Below, in pieces: positions 50,557-59,294 of a stretch of DNA of 64,000 bases. Both the position numbers and the translations under genes were made by a program. The stretch is from Pseudomonas caspiana (GTDB taxonomy: Bacteria > Pseudomonadota > Gammaproteobacteria > Pseudomonadales > Pseudomonadaceae): the NCBI RefSeq assembly GCF_002158995.1, contig NZ_LOHF01000003.1:185554-249553 (forward strand), read 5' to 3'. A model generated the notes under the pieces. It saw nothing but the letters and a program-made list of their open reading frames with translations. It searched no databases and was not told the DNA's origin. Within the stretch, counting starts at the first letter, position 1. Every line of letters starts with the position of its first letter.

Positions 50557-51246
50557 CTAAACCGACAAATACCGACTGATCGTCGCTTCATCGACATTGG
50601 CCCGGGTCTCTTCAATCACGAAGCGGCCTTTCTCGATCACCAGGAATCGGTCAGCGATCTCCAGGGTGAATGACAGCACTTGCTCGGAGACCACAATGGT
50701 CAGGTTGCGCAAGGTGCGGATCTCTTTCAGGGTGCGGGCGATGTCCTTGATGATCGACGGCTGGATGCCTTCGGTTGGCTCATCGAGTAATAAAACCTTG
50801 GGGTTGGTCGCCAGCGCACGCGCAATCGCCAGTTGCTGTTGCTGACCGCCTGACAAGTTGCCGCCGCGTCGACCGCGCATGTCGTAGAGCACCGGGAACA
50901 ACGCGTACAAGTCTTCCGGGACGATGCCGCGAGCCGATGCCGGCAAGCCGGTCTGAATGTTTTCCAGCACGCTCATGGCCGGAAAAATCATCCGCCCTTG
51001 CGGCACATACGCCATGCCGTGCTCAACCCGCGAATGGGTTTCCATGGCCGAGACATCAACGCCCTCGACCTGCACCTGCCCGCCCCATTGCGGCAGGATG
51101 CCCATCAGACTCTTGAACAACGTAGTCTTGCCCATGCCGTTGCGGCCCATGACCGCAATGATTTCCTGCTTTTCGACACTGAGGTCCAGGCCATGAAGGA
51201 TCTGGCTCTGGCCATAACCGCACGCCAGCTGATTGATCTTGAACAT
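50557..51246 (-). CDS. urtE: Urea/amide ABC transporter ATP-binding protein UrtE
   Basis: The start is ATG 51246 (229 residues) with AGGAGCG before it. The LivF-type ATPase has Walker A GRNGMGKTT, signature LSGGQQQQL and Walker B VLLLDEPTEG. It powers uptake together with UrtD. The order urtA-B-C-D-E is complete on the minus strand, and fmdA follows, pointing to formamide, acetamide or urea as substrate. The close family link is to UrtE/FmdF-type proteins. Confidence 0.94.
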   Translation of the reverse strand: MFKINQLACGYGQSQILHGLDLSVEKQEIIAVMGRNGMGKTTLFKSLMGILPQWGGQVQVEGVDVSAMETHSRVEHGMAYVPQGRMIFPAMSVLENIQTGLPASARGIVPEDLYALFPVLYDMRGRRGGNLSGGQQQQLAIARALATNPKVLLLDEPTEGIQPSIIKDIARTLKEIRTLRNLTIVVSEQVLSFTLEIADRFLVIEKGRFVIEETRANVDEATISRYLSV

Positions 51247-51259
51247 GCCGCGCTCCTGA

Positions 51260-52021
51260 TTAGTGGCCCAGATAAACTTCAATGACTTTCGGGTTGGTCT
51301 GCACCGACTCCATGCTGCCCTCGGCCAGCACCTTGCCCTGATGCAGCACCGTGACCTTGTGGGCGATGCTCTTGACGAACTCCATGTCGTGCTCGATAAC
51401 CAGCACCGAGCGGCCCTCACTGATGCGATTGAGCAGCTCGGCGGTCTGCGAACGCTCGCTGACGCTCATCCCGGCGACCGGCTCGTCGAGCATCAGCAAT
51501 TGCGGGTCCTGCATGAGCAACATGCCGATCTCCAGCCACTGCTTCTGGCCGTGGGAGAGCAAGCCCGCCTGCTGCTCAAGCAGATCACCGAGGAAGATGT
51601 CCGCCGCGACGTCCCTGACCCGCGCAACCACTTCATCGGAGCGCTTGAAAAACAACGCGCCGAACACGGAACGCCCTGCCGGAAAAGACATTTCCAGGTT
51701 CTCGAACACGCTCAGGTTGTCGTAGATCGACGGGGTCTGGAATTTGCGTCCGACACCGGCGCGAACGATGTCGTACTCGTGCATTTTGGTTAGCTCCCGG
51801 CCCTCGAACTGGATGCTGCCGCCCGTAGCGCGGGTCTTGCCGCAGATCAGATCCAGCACCGTGGTCTTGCCCGCACCGTTGGGACCGATCACCACCCGTA
51901 CTTCGTTGCGGTCGATGTACAGATTGAGGTCGTCCACCGCCTTGAAGCCGTCGAATGACACCGTCAGCCCTTCGATCGCCAGCACCGGTTTGTTCATTTG
52001 AAAGCCAGTCGGGCTGGTCAT
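51260..52021 (-). CDS. urtD: Urea/amide ABC transporter ATP-binding protein UrtD
   Basis: The 253-residue LivG-type ATPase has Walker A GPNGAGKTT, an ABC signature in the modified form LLSHGQKQWLEIG (usual for UrtD) and Walker B LLMLDEPVAGM. Its start overlaps the urtC stop (ATGA at 52018-52021), and urtE begins 13 bases after its stop. It pairs with UrtE beneath the UrtB/UrtC permease. Confidence 0.94.
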   Translation of the reverse strand: MTSPTGFQMNKPVLAIEGLTVSFDGFKAVDDLNLYIDRNEVRVVIGPNGAGKTTVLDLICGKTRATGGSIQFEGRELTKMHEYDIVRAGVGRKFQTPSIYDNLSVFENLEMSFPAGRSVFGALFFKRSDEVVARVRDVAADIFLGDLLEQQAGLLSHGQKQWLEIGMLLMQDPQLLMLDEPVAGMSVSERSQTAELLNRISEGRSVLVIEHDMEFVKSIAHKVTVLHQGKVLAEGSMESVQTNPKVIEVYLGH

Positions 52022-53190
52022 GGCTGAGTCTCCAGAGGCGTGACGCTGGCTTTGGGCATGGCCTGAACCGGTGTGATATGCGGTTTTTCAAGCACCGGCG
52101 CAGGTTTGCCGCGTACTGCGGCGAGCCATTTGCGGCCATGGCTTTCCCACAAACCGGCCAGACCGTTGGGGAAGTACATGACCACCGCGATGAACAGGCC
52201 ACCCATCAGGTACAGCCAGAGCTCAGGGAAAGATTCGGAGAAGTAGGTCTTGCCGTAATTAACCAGCAGCGAGCCGTACACAGCGCCGAGCAAGGACATG
52301 CGTCCACCCACGGCGGCAAAGATCACCATTTCGATGGAGGGCACGATGCCCACGAAGGACGGCGACATGAAGCCCACCTGCAAGGCGAACATCGCCCCGC
52401 CAATGGCCGAGAATGCCGCTGCGACGCAGAACACAAAAATCTTGAAACTGGCCACGTCATAGCCGGAAAAACGCACCCGTTCTTCCTTGTCGCGCATCGC
52501 CATGAGCAGTCGGCCAAGCTTGGAGGCGAGGATGAATTTGCCAATCAGAATGCAAGCCAGCAGCAGCGCGGCATTGATGAAGTACAGGGCCAGTTTTGCG
52601 CCGTCGCTGCGGATGTCCCAACCCAGCAAGGTCTTCAGGTCGGTGATGCCGTTGACGCCGCCGGTCAGGCCTTGCTGGCCGATGATCAGCACAGTAAGAA
52701 TCAGCGCGATCGCCTGGGTCACGATGGAGAAATACACATCGCCCACCCGGCGTTTGAACATCGCCAGACCGATCACCAGCGCGAGAATCACCGGCACGCC
52801 GATCACGGCAACGACCGTGAACGTGAAGCTGTGAAACGGCACCCACAACCACGGCAGTTCGGTGATCTGGTTCCAGTCCATGAAGTCCGGGATGCCGGGG
52901 GTGGACTGGATTTTGGTGCTTTCCGGGTCCGACGCCTCCAGCTTGAGAAACATCGCCATGCAGTAACCGCCCAGACCGAAGAACACGCCCTGGCCTAGGC
53001 TGAGAATCCCGCCGTAGCCCCAGCACAGCACCAGGCCGACGGCGACGAAGGCGTAGGTCAGGTATTTGCCGACCATGTTCAGCCGGAAGGCGTCCAGCGT
53101 CAGCGGGAACACCACCAGAATCAGCGTGGCAAGTATCAGTAGCCCCACGACACCCTGCCGACCACCCATTAATTTATTTAGAGCATTCAT
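52018..53190 (-). CDS. urtC: Urea/amide ABC transporter permease UrtC
   Basis: The 390-residue LivM-type permease has about ten hydrophobic helices and GYGGILSLGQGVFFGLGGY, the conserved branched-chain-type motif, plus a Pro-rich cytoplasmic tail. It forms the inner-membrane channel with UrtB. It follows urtB by ten bases and overlaps urtD. Confidence 0.93.
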   Translation of the reverse strand: MNALNKLMGGRQGVVGLLILATLILVVFPLTLDAFRLNMVGKYLTYAFVAVGLVLCWGYGGILSLGQGVFFGLGGYCMAMFLKLEASDPESTKIQSTPGIPDFMDWNQITELPWLWVPFHSFTFTVVAVIGVPVILALVIGLAMFKRRVGDVYFSIVTQAIALILTVLIIGQQGLTGGVNGITDLKTLLGWDIRSDGAKLALYFINAALLLACILIGKFILASKLGRLLMAMRDKEERVRFSGYDVASFKIFVFCVAAAFSAIGGAMFALQVGFMSPSFVGIVPSIEMVIFAAVGGRMSLLGAVYGSLLVNYGKTYFSESFPELWLYLMGGLFIAVVMYFPNGLAGLWESHGRKWLAAVRGKPAPVLEKPHITPVQAMPKASVTPLETQP

Positions 53191-53200
53191 CAGGCCGCCT

Positions 53201-54118
53201 CTACTTGCGTACTTTGCTGGAGAACAACCCTTGCGGGCGCATCAGCAGAATCAGGATCACGGCTGACAGGGTCAGGACCTTGGCCATGGAACCGCTCATG
53301 AAGAATTCGGAAATCGACTGGGTTTGAGCGATGGCAAACGCCGAGGCAATGGTGCCAAACAGGCTCTGCGCACCACCGAAAACCACCACCAGAAAGGTGT
53401 CGACGATGTACAGCGAACCCGCGGTTGGCCCGGTGGAGCCGATGGTGGTGAACGCGGCACCGGCAACCCCGGCGACGCCGCAGCCGAGCGCAAACGTCAT
53501 GCGGTCGACCTTGCGGGTATTAATGCCTACAGCGCGGCTCATGATCCGGTTCTGCACCGTGGCGCGAACGTGCAGCCCCCAACGAGTGCGGTACAGCATC
53601 AGAAAAATCGTCGCGGTAAGCACAATGGTCAGGCCCATGACGAACAGGCCGTTGCGAGGAATCTCGATGGCATCACTGAGGCTGACCGAGCCCATGAGCC
53701 ATTCAGGCGGCGTAGCGCTGACTTCCCGGGCGCCGAAGATCGAGCGAAAGGCCTGCTGCATCACCAGCGACAAACCCCAGGTGGCGAGCAAAGTATCCAG
53801 CGGGCGATGGTACAAACGGCTGATCATCACCGATTCGACAACCCAGCCGATGGCACCGGCCACCACGAACGACAACGCGATGGCGAAGAAAAAGTAGTAA
53901 GGCTGCATGGACGGCGTGTACTGCAACGTCAGGCTGGACATCACGTAAGTGGTGTACGCACCGATGGTGAGAAATTCACCGTGGGCCATGTTGATCACGC
54001 CCATCTGGCCAAAAATGATCGCCAGCCCCAGGGCCATCAGCAGCAGTACGCAGAACACGGATAACCCGTTGAACCCCTGCATGGCCGCGATGGCACCAAA
54101 TTCCGATAGCCATTCCAT
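53201..54118 (-). CDS. urtB: Urea/amide ABC transporter permease UrtB
   Basis: This 305-residue LivH-type permease has about eight hydrophobic helices and the motifs FGQMGVINMAHGEFLTIGAY and, near the end, VFGGAQSLFGTIASAFAI. It lacks the long N-terminal periplasmic extension found in some urea-specific UrtB proteins, as in the amide transporter FmdE-type relatives; this point is from memory. A REP pair separates it from urtA. Confidence 0.93.
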   Translation of the reverse strand: MEWLSEFGAIAAMQGFNGLSVFCVLLLMALGLAIIFGQMGVINMAHGEFLTIGAYTTYVMSSLTLQYTPSMQPYYFFFAIALSFVVAGAIGWVVESVMISRLYHRPLDTLLATWGLSLVMQQAFRSIFGAREVSATPPEWLMGSVSLSDAIEIPRNGLFVMGLTIVLTATIFLMLYRTRWGLHVRATVQNRIMSRAVGINTRKVDRMTFALGCGVAGVAGAAFTTIGSTGPTAGSLYIVDTFLVVVFGGAQSLFGTIASAFAIAQTQSISEFFMSGSMAKVLTLSAVILILLMRPQGLFSSKVRK

Positions 54119-54143
54119 GATGATGGTCTCCGAGGATTAAAAG

Positions 54144-54254
54144 CTGTAGGAGCGCGCTTGCCCGCGATCGGCTGCCAAGCAGTCGCAAAAATAGTGAACG
54201 CACTACAGCTGGAAGGTCGTTCCGACCTTATCGCGGGCAAGCGCGCTCCTACGG
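54144..54254. repeat. REP pair, family B, between urtB and urtA
   Basis: Outer arms (TAGGAGCGCGCTTGCCCGCGAT and its inverse) flank about 65 bases, including a second small GGTCGTTCCGACC hairpin (54213-54227). It sits in the gap after the binding-protein gene, where a hairpin is expected to protect urtA mRNA and keep it in excess. Confidence 0.93.
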
Positions 54255-54268
54255 GGTTTCGTCAACTA

Positions 54269-55513
54269 TTACTGATAACCCTTCGGAAACGGATTCGGCT
54301 CGATCAGGTCCGACTCGTAGATCACCTTGAACTGGCCATCGCTCTGTACTTCACCGATGCGGGTCTTGCTCCACAGGTGATGGTTTTCGTGAACTTTGAC
54401 GTAGCCCTCAGGCGCGGTTTTCAGCTCGATGCCGGGCGATGCAGCGACTACTTTGTCGATGTCGAAGCTACCGGCCTTCTCAACCGCTGCTTTCCACAAC
54501 CATGGACCCAGATAAGCGGCCTGGGTCACGTCGCCCATCACTGAATCCTTGCCGTATTTGGCTTTGAAGGCATCGACGAAGGCTTTGTTGTTGGGGTTAT
54601 CCAGGCTCTGGAAGTACTTCATGGAGGCGTAGAAGCCCTTCATATTTTCGCCGCCGATGCCCAGCAATTCGTCTTCTGTCACCGACAGGGTCAGCAGGTT
54701 CTGTTTGTCAGCCGTCACACCCGCAGCTTTCATCTGTTTGTAGAAGGCAACGTTGGAGCCACCGACCACGGCGGCGAACACCACGTCAGGCTTTTTCAGC
54801 TTGACCTTGTTGATCAACGAACCGAATTGAGTGTTGCCCAGCGGGTAGTAGTCCTCGCCGACCACGGTGCCTTCAAGCACGTTTTCAATGTGTTTACGGG
54901 CGATCTTCATGGAGGTGCGCGGCCAGATGTAGTCCGAGCCGATCAGGTAGAAGGTCTTGGCGCCTTTGGTCTTGGCGATCCAGTCAAGGCTCGCAAGAAT
55001 CTGCTGGGTGGCTTCCTGACCGGTATAAATCACGTTTTTCGACTGTTCCAGGCCTTCATAAAAGGTCGGGTAGTACAGCAGGCCGTTTTCCTTCTCGAAC
55101 ACCGGCAACACCGCTTTGCGCGAGGCCGAGGTCCAGCAGCCGAACACCGCGGCAACCTTGTCGCCGACCAGCAGTTTCTTGGCTTTCTCGGCGAAGGTCG
55201 GCCAGTCAGACGCGCCGTCTTCCTGCACGACTTTGATCTGCCGACCGAGGATGCCGCCCGAGGCGTTGATCTGCTCGATGGCCAGACGCTCGGCCTGGAT
55301 CGAACCGGTCTCGGAAATCGCCATGGTGCCGGTAGCCGAGTGCAACTGGCCGACGGTCACTTCGGTGGCGGTCACGGCGAGCCCGGTGGTGTTGGCGTCA
55401 TCGGCCAGTGCCACTTGCCCGAACACTCCGGCCGCGATCAGCGAAAGCGCAGCAGCGCCCAGCGCCAATCGACGTGGCAAAAACCTTTTAGCGCCTGTCA
55501 GTCGTGAATCCAT
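54269..55513 (-). CDS. urtA: Urea/short-chain amide ABC transporter substrate-binding protein
   Basis: The start is ATG 55513 (414 residues), with AGGAGCG upstream. A signal peptide (about 1-37; twin Arg in LPRRLAL, cleaved near ALADD) leads into a Peripla_BP_5 domain: TVGQLHSATGTMAISE, ERLAIEQINASGGILG, FGCWTSASRKAVLPVFE, DYIWPRTSMKIARK. These features place it in the UrtA/FmdD amide-urea-binding group (FmdC/D in Methylophilus). It binds the amide or urea in the periplasm and delivers it to UrtB/C. It is the first gene of the transporter set and its promoter faces the divergent sensor gene. Confidence 0.95.
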   Translation of the reverse strand: MDSRLTGAKRFLPRRLALGAAALSLIAAGVFGQVALADDANTTGLAVTATEVTVGQLHSATGTMAISETGSIQAERLAIEQINASGGILGRQIKVVQEDGASDWPTFAEKAKKLLVGDKVAAVFGCWTSASRKAVLPVFEKENGLLYYPTFYEGLEQSKNVIYTGQEATQQILASLDWIAKTKGAKTFYLIGSDYIWPRTSMKIARKHIENVLEGTVVGEDYYPLGNTQFGSLINKVKLKKPDVVFAAVVGGSNVAFYKQMKAAGVTADKQNLLTLSVTEDELLGIGGENMKGFYASMKYFQSLDNPNNKAFVDAFKAKYGKDSVMGDVTQAAYLGPWLWKAAVEKAGSFDIDKVVAASPGIELKTAPEGYVKVHENHHLWSKTRIGEVQSDGQFKVIYESDLIEPNPFPKGYQ

Positions 55514-55615
55514 GTTCCCGCTCCTGTGCTTGTGGGTCCGCGGCGATTCCAAAGGGCATCGCAGCGAAGTTGCGGCAAGCATGAGGTCGAAGAACCAAAG
55601 CCGGTATACGCACCA

Positions 55616-55644
55616 TGACGTACCGGGCTACGTCATTTGACGTA
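55616..55644. promoter_or_regulatory. Triple TGACGTA half-site, candidate operator for the LuxR-type response regulator
   Basis: TGACGTA (55616-55622), TACGTCA (55629-55635, the inverse) and TGACGTA (55638-55644) occur within 29 bases, about 100-130 bases upstream of urtA. The first two form a dyad with a 6-base spacer; the third repeats the half-site after a 2-base gap. Such clusters are typical of activator sites for LuxR-type regulators; identity of the binder is inferred. Confidence 0.6.
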
Positions 55645-55713
55645 GGGCCGGATTGCGCAAAAACGAGGATGATTGCGCGCACATGTGTGCCTGGAAACCT
55701 TGCGCATATCTCA

Positions 55714-55804
55714 TGTGGGAGCCGGGCTTGCCCGCGACAAGGCAGGACGCGGTTCACTTTGGATCGCATCCAGCTTTATCGCGGGCAAGCCCAGCTCCCA
55801 CAGG
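55714..55804. repeat. REP pair, family B, upstream of the sensor gene
   Basis: Units TGTGGGAGCCGGGCTTGCCCGCGA and the inverse ending CTCCCACA flank about 40 bases. It is unusual in lying between divergent genes; it may separate the urtA control region from that of the sensor. Confidence 0.9.
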
Positions 55805-55892
55805 GTCAGCGCCGTGTCAGGAACAACGGAGATTCAACTCACAGGCACGGAAGTTGCTGTCGGCAATTCAATAACCTTTCAGGAAATCGACC

Positions 55893-58800
55893 GTGCGACC
55901 CTCCGGCTCCCAACGCATCGTCAAGGTACGCCGCGATTACAACAGCCTGGTCGCGGACGAGACCATGGAGGATTACGCCTTACGTTTCACCCCGAAATCC
56001 TTTCGCAAATGGTCGGAATTTCGCATCGCCAACACCGCCGTCGGGGCGGTTTCGTTTCTGGCGCTGGAGGCCATTGGCGGTGCGCTGGTGATGAGTTATG
56101 GATTCACCAACACCTTGTGGGCGATCCTCGCCACGGCGCTGGTGATCTTCCTGACCGGCCTGCCCATCAGCTACTACGCGGCCCGCTACGGCGTGGACAT
56201 GGATTTGCTGACCCGCGGCGCAGGCTTTGGCTATATCGGCTCGACCATTACTTCGCTGATCTACGCCAGCTTCACCTTCCTGTTCTTTGCCCTTGAAGCG
56301 GCGATCATGGCGCTGGCCATCGAGCTGTATTTCCAGATCCCGCTGGCCATGGCTTACGTCATCTGTTCGATCATCGTCATCCCGCTGGTGGCTTACGGCA
56401 TCACCCTGATCAGCCGTTTGCAGATGTGGTCACAACCGCTGTGGCTGACCTTGTTGCTGGTGCCGTACATCTTCGTCATCTGGAAAAACCCAGAAGCCCT
56501 CACCGACCTGACGACCTTTGCCGGGCGCGAAGGCGAAGGCGGCACCTTCAATCTGCTGTTCTTTGGTGCAGCGTTCAGCGTTGCGCTGTCGTTGGTGACG
56601 CAAATCGGCGAACAGGTCGACTATTTACGCTTTCTCCCGGAAAAAACCCGCAAGAACCGCAAACGCTGGTGGGCCGCACTGTTGATGGCCGGGCCCGGAT
56701 GGATAATCCCCGGTGCGCTGAAAATCATGGCTGGCGCCTTTCTGGCCTTCCTCGCCCTGCAACACGAAGTGCCCATCGAGCGCGCCGCAGAACCAACGCA
56801 GATGTATCTGGTGGCGTTCCGTTACGTGTTCAGCTCGCCGGAATGGGCCCTGGCGGCCATGGTGCTGTTCGTGATCATTTCCCAGATCAAGATCAACCTG
56901 ACCAATGCCTACGCCGGTTCTCTGGCCTGGTCGAACTTTTTTGCCCGCGTCACCCACAGTCATCCGGGCCGTGTGGTGTGGCTGGTGTTCAACGTCGCCA
57001 TCGCCCTGATCCTGATGGAGCTGGGAGTATTCGACGCGATCGAGCAAGTGCTCGGCCTGTACGCCAACGTGGCCATTGCCTGGATCGGCACGCTCGTAGC
57101 GGATCTGGTGATCAACAAGCCGCTGGGCTTCTCGCCGAAACACATCGAATTCAAACGCGCGCACCTGTATGACATCAACCCCGTCGGCGTCGGCGCCATG
57201 TCGATTGCTTCATTGCTGTCGATCAGTGCCCATTTCGGGGCATTCGGCGAACTGGCTCAGGCCGCCCCGCCGCTGATTTCCCTGACCACTGCGTTGATTG
57301 CCGCACCGTTGATCGCCTGGTGGACCCAAGGCAAGTACTACATCGCCCGCACCAGCGACCCGCTGCAACTCTTCCCGCTCGGGCAGCAGACGAGCCTGCG
57401 CTGTGGCTTGTGCAGCAATGAATTCGAAACGCCGGACATGGCTTACTGCCCGGCTTACAGCTCGCCCATCTGCTCGTTGTGCTGTTCGCTGGACGCCCGC
57501 TGCGCCGACCAGTGCAAAAGCCGCGCGCGGCTGTCGATGCAGTTCGAAGACGTGATCAGCAAAGTGCTGCCGAAACTGCCGCTGCACTATCTGCATACCC
57601 GACTGGCGCAATACCTGGGTCTGTTGACGATCCTGCTGCTGACCATTTCCGGTGCTCTTGCGGTGATCTATGGCCAGGTGTCTCACAGCCTGATTGACCA
57701 GTCCCCCGCCGTGCATCACACGCTGTTTCTCGCCTTTCTCAAAGCGTTCTTCACCCTCTGCGTGTTCGCCGGAATTCTGGCCTGGTGGGTAGTACTGACC
57801 CGGGAAAGCCGTCGTGTGGCGCTGGAAGAATCGGACCGCCAGACTTCATTGCTGATGCAGGAAATCGATGCTCACGATAAGACTGATCAGGCCCTGCAAA
57901 AAGCCAAGGAAGCCTCGGAGGCAGCCAATGCGGCCAAGAGCCGCTACGTGACCGGCCTGTCTCATGAGCTGCGCACACCGCTGAACAGCATTCTCGGTTT
58001 CACCCAGATTCTGCAACGCGACCCTGCAACACCGGCCCATCAGCAGGATCCGCTGGCGACCATCCTGCGCAGCAGTTCGCACTTGCTGTCGTTGATCGAC
58101 GGATTACTGGATGTCGCCAAAATCGAGGCAGGCAAACTGCGCCTTGAGCCGTCGGAAATCCTCTTTCAGGAATTCCTGCACGATCTTGAGCAGATGTTTG
58201 CCCCGACAGCGCGGGAAAAGGGCCTGACCTTCCGGCTCGATGTGGAGGGGCGCATGCCTGCGGTGGTTCGCGGCGACGAGAAACGCGTGCGGCAAATCCT
58301 GATCAATTTGCTGGGCAACGCAGTGAATTTCACCGACAGCGGCGAAGTCTGCCTGCGCGTCAGTTACCGCCGGGAAACGGCGATTTTCGACATCATCGAC
58401 ACCGGAATCGGCATCGCTCCCGAGCAGATCGAGCGGATCTTCCAGCCCTTCGAACGCGGCGGTCTGGTGCGTCAGGACAACGGCGTCGGTTTGGGTTTGA
58501 CCATCACGCGCATGCTCACCTCGTTGATGGGCGGCGCCTTGTCCGTTACCAGCCAGCCCGACGAAGGCACGCGCTTTCAGGTCCGGCTGTTTCTGTCGGA
58601 AGTCCGGGTACCGAAGGCAGTGATCCATGTGGATCACGACGTCATGGGCTATGAGGGCGAACGACGGCTGATTCTGGTGGTGGACGATCATATCGAGCAT
58701 CGCAAGATCATCAGCGGCATGCTCACACCGCTGGGCTTTGAAGTCGCCCAGGCGGCGAATGGTCAGGAAGCAATTCGTCAGGTGTCGCTGCTGCACCCGG

Positions 58801-59294
58801 ACCTGATTCTCATGGACTTATCGATGCCGGACATGGACGGTTGGGAAACCAGCCGCCTGATCCGCCGCAACGCCCTGTCGCTGGCACCGATCATCATCAT
58901 TTCAGCGAACGCCAATCCGTTTACCGACGACAAGGAGCGTAGCCTGCCTGAGGTCTGCAACGACTATCTCGCCAAGCCGGTACACATCCAGCAACTGCTG
59001 GATCGCATTCAACACCATTTGCAACTGCAATGGTTGCGTCGCCTGCGCTCGGTCTCGGTGGTCAAAGCGCCGTGGACTCTGCCGCCCCGTCAGGATCTGC
59101 TGGATCTGTACGAGCTGTGCGGCCTGGGTTATGTGCGTGGCATCCAGGCCAAACTCGATGCCATCGAGCGGGAAAGCATCACCAGCGCCAGCTTCATCGC
59201 CGACCTGCGAACCCTTGCCAAGGGCTTTCGTCTGGATGAACTCAGCCTGCAACTGAAGGAGGCCCTCAATGAACGCCCCGATCCAACCCGCTGA
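55893..59294 (+). CDS. NCS1-type transporter/hybrid histidine kinase fusion
   Basis: The 1133-residue protein starts at GTG with CAGGAAA nearby. Residues 30-480 are an NCS1 (cytosine/allantoin permease-like) transporter with about 12 helices. A cysteine cluster follows (Cys504, 507, 519, 527, 530, 531, 537, 541), then two more helices (about 570-595, 608-632), a coiled linker, HisKA (His691 in SHELRTP), HATPase (N box Asn809, DTGIG 836-840, GVGLGL 864-869) and a receiver (Asp931/932, phosphoacceptor Asp975, Lys1028) with an ~85-residue helical tail. It resembles CbrA in logic (transporter plus kinase) but with a different transporter family. Its stop overlaps the response regulator gene. It probably senses an amide, urea or nucleobase-like compound and controls the divergent operon. 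Confidence 0.93.
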   Translation: MRPSGSQRIVKVRRDYNSLVADETMEDYALRFTPKSFRKWSEFRIANTAVGAVSFLALEAIGGALVMSYGFTNTLWAILATALVIFLTGLPISYYAARYGVDMDLLTRGAGFGYIGSTITSLIYASFTFLFFALEAAIMALAIELYFQIPLAMAYVICSIIVIPLVAYGITLISRLQMWSQPLWLTLLLVPYIFVIWKNPEALTDLTTFAGREGEGGTFNLLFFGAAFSVALSLVTQIGEQVDYLRFLPEKTRKNRKRWWAALLMAGPGWIIPGALKIMAGAFLAFLALQHEVPIERAAEPTQMYLVAFRYVFSSPEWALAAMVLFVIISQIKINLTNAYAGSLAWSNFFARVTHSHPGRVVWLVFNVAIALILMELGVFDAIEQVLGLYANVAIAWIGTLVADLVINKPLGFSPKHIEFKRAHLYDINPVGVGAMSIASLLSISAHFGAFGELAQAAPPLISLTTALIAAPLIAWWTQGKYYIARTSDPLQLFPLGQQTSLRCGLCSNEFETPDMAYCPAYSSPICSLCCSLDARCADQCKSRARLSMQFEDVISKVLPKLPLHYLHTRLAQYLGLLTILLLTISGALAVIYGQVSHSLIDQSPAVHHTLFLAFLKAFFTLCVFAGILAWWVVLTRESRRVALEESDRQTSLLMQEIDAHDKTDQALQKAKEASEAANAAKSRYVTGLSHELRTPLNSILGFTQILQRDPATPAHQQDPLATILRSSSHLLSLIDGLLDVAKIEAGKLRLEPSEILFQEFLHDLEQMFAPTAREKGLTFRLDVEGRMPAVVRGDEKRVRQILINLLGNAVNFTDSGEVCLRVSYRRETAIFDIIDTGIGIAPEQIERIFQPFERGGLVRQDNGVGLGLTITRMLTSLMGGALSVTSQPDEGTRFQVRLFLSEVRVPKAVIHVDHDVMGYEGERRLILVVDDHIEHRKIISGMLTPLGFEVAQAANGQEAIRQVSLLHPDLILMDLSMPDMDGWETSRLIRRNALSLAPIIIISANANPFTDDKERSLPEVCNDYLAKPVHIQQLLDRIQHHLQLQWLRRLRSVSVVKAPWTLPPRQDLLDLYELCGLGYVRGIQAKLDAIERESITSASFIADLRTLAKGFRLDELSLQLKEALNERPDPTR

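Larger units (their letters stand above)
55514..55892. other. Divergent control region between the amide transporter and the sensor gene
   Basis: The 379-base region has two parts. Next to urtA (55540-55680) lie three TGACGTA half-sites and the likely promoter. Next to the sensor (55714-55804) is a family-B REP pair, followed by about 90 bases that should hold the sensor promoter. I find no clear sigma-54 promoter (TGGCAC-N5-TTGC) on either strand. Confidence 0.6.

Noticed and set aside
55514..55892. Sigma-54 promoter for amide genes
   Set aside because: Nitrogen control would suggest one, but I found no TGGCAC-N5-TTGC match on either strand in this region.
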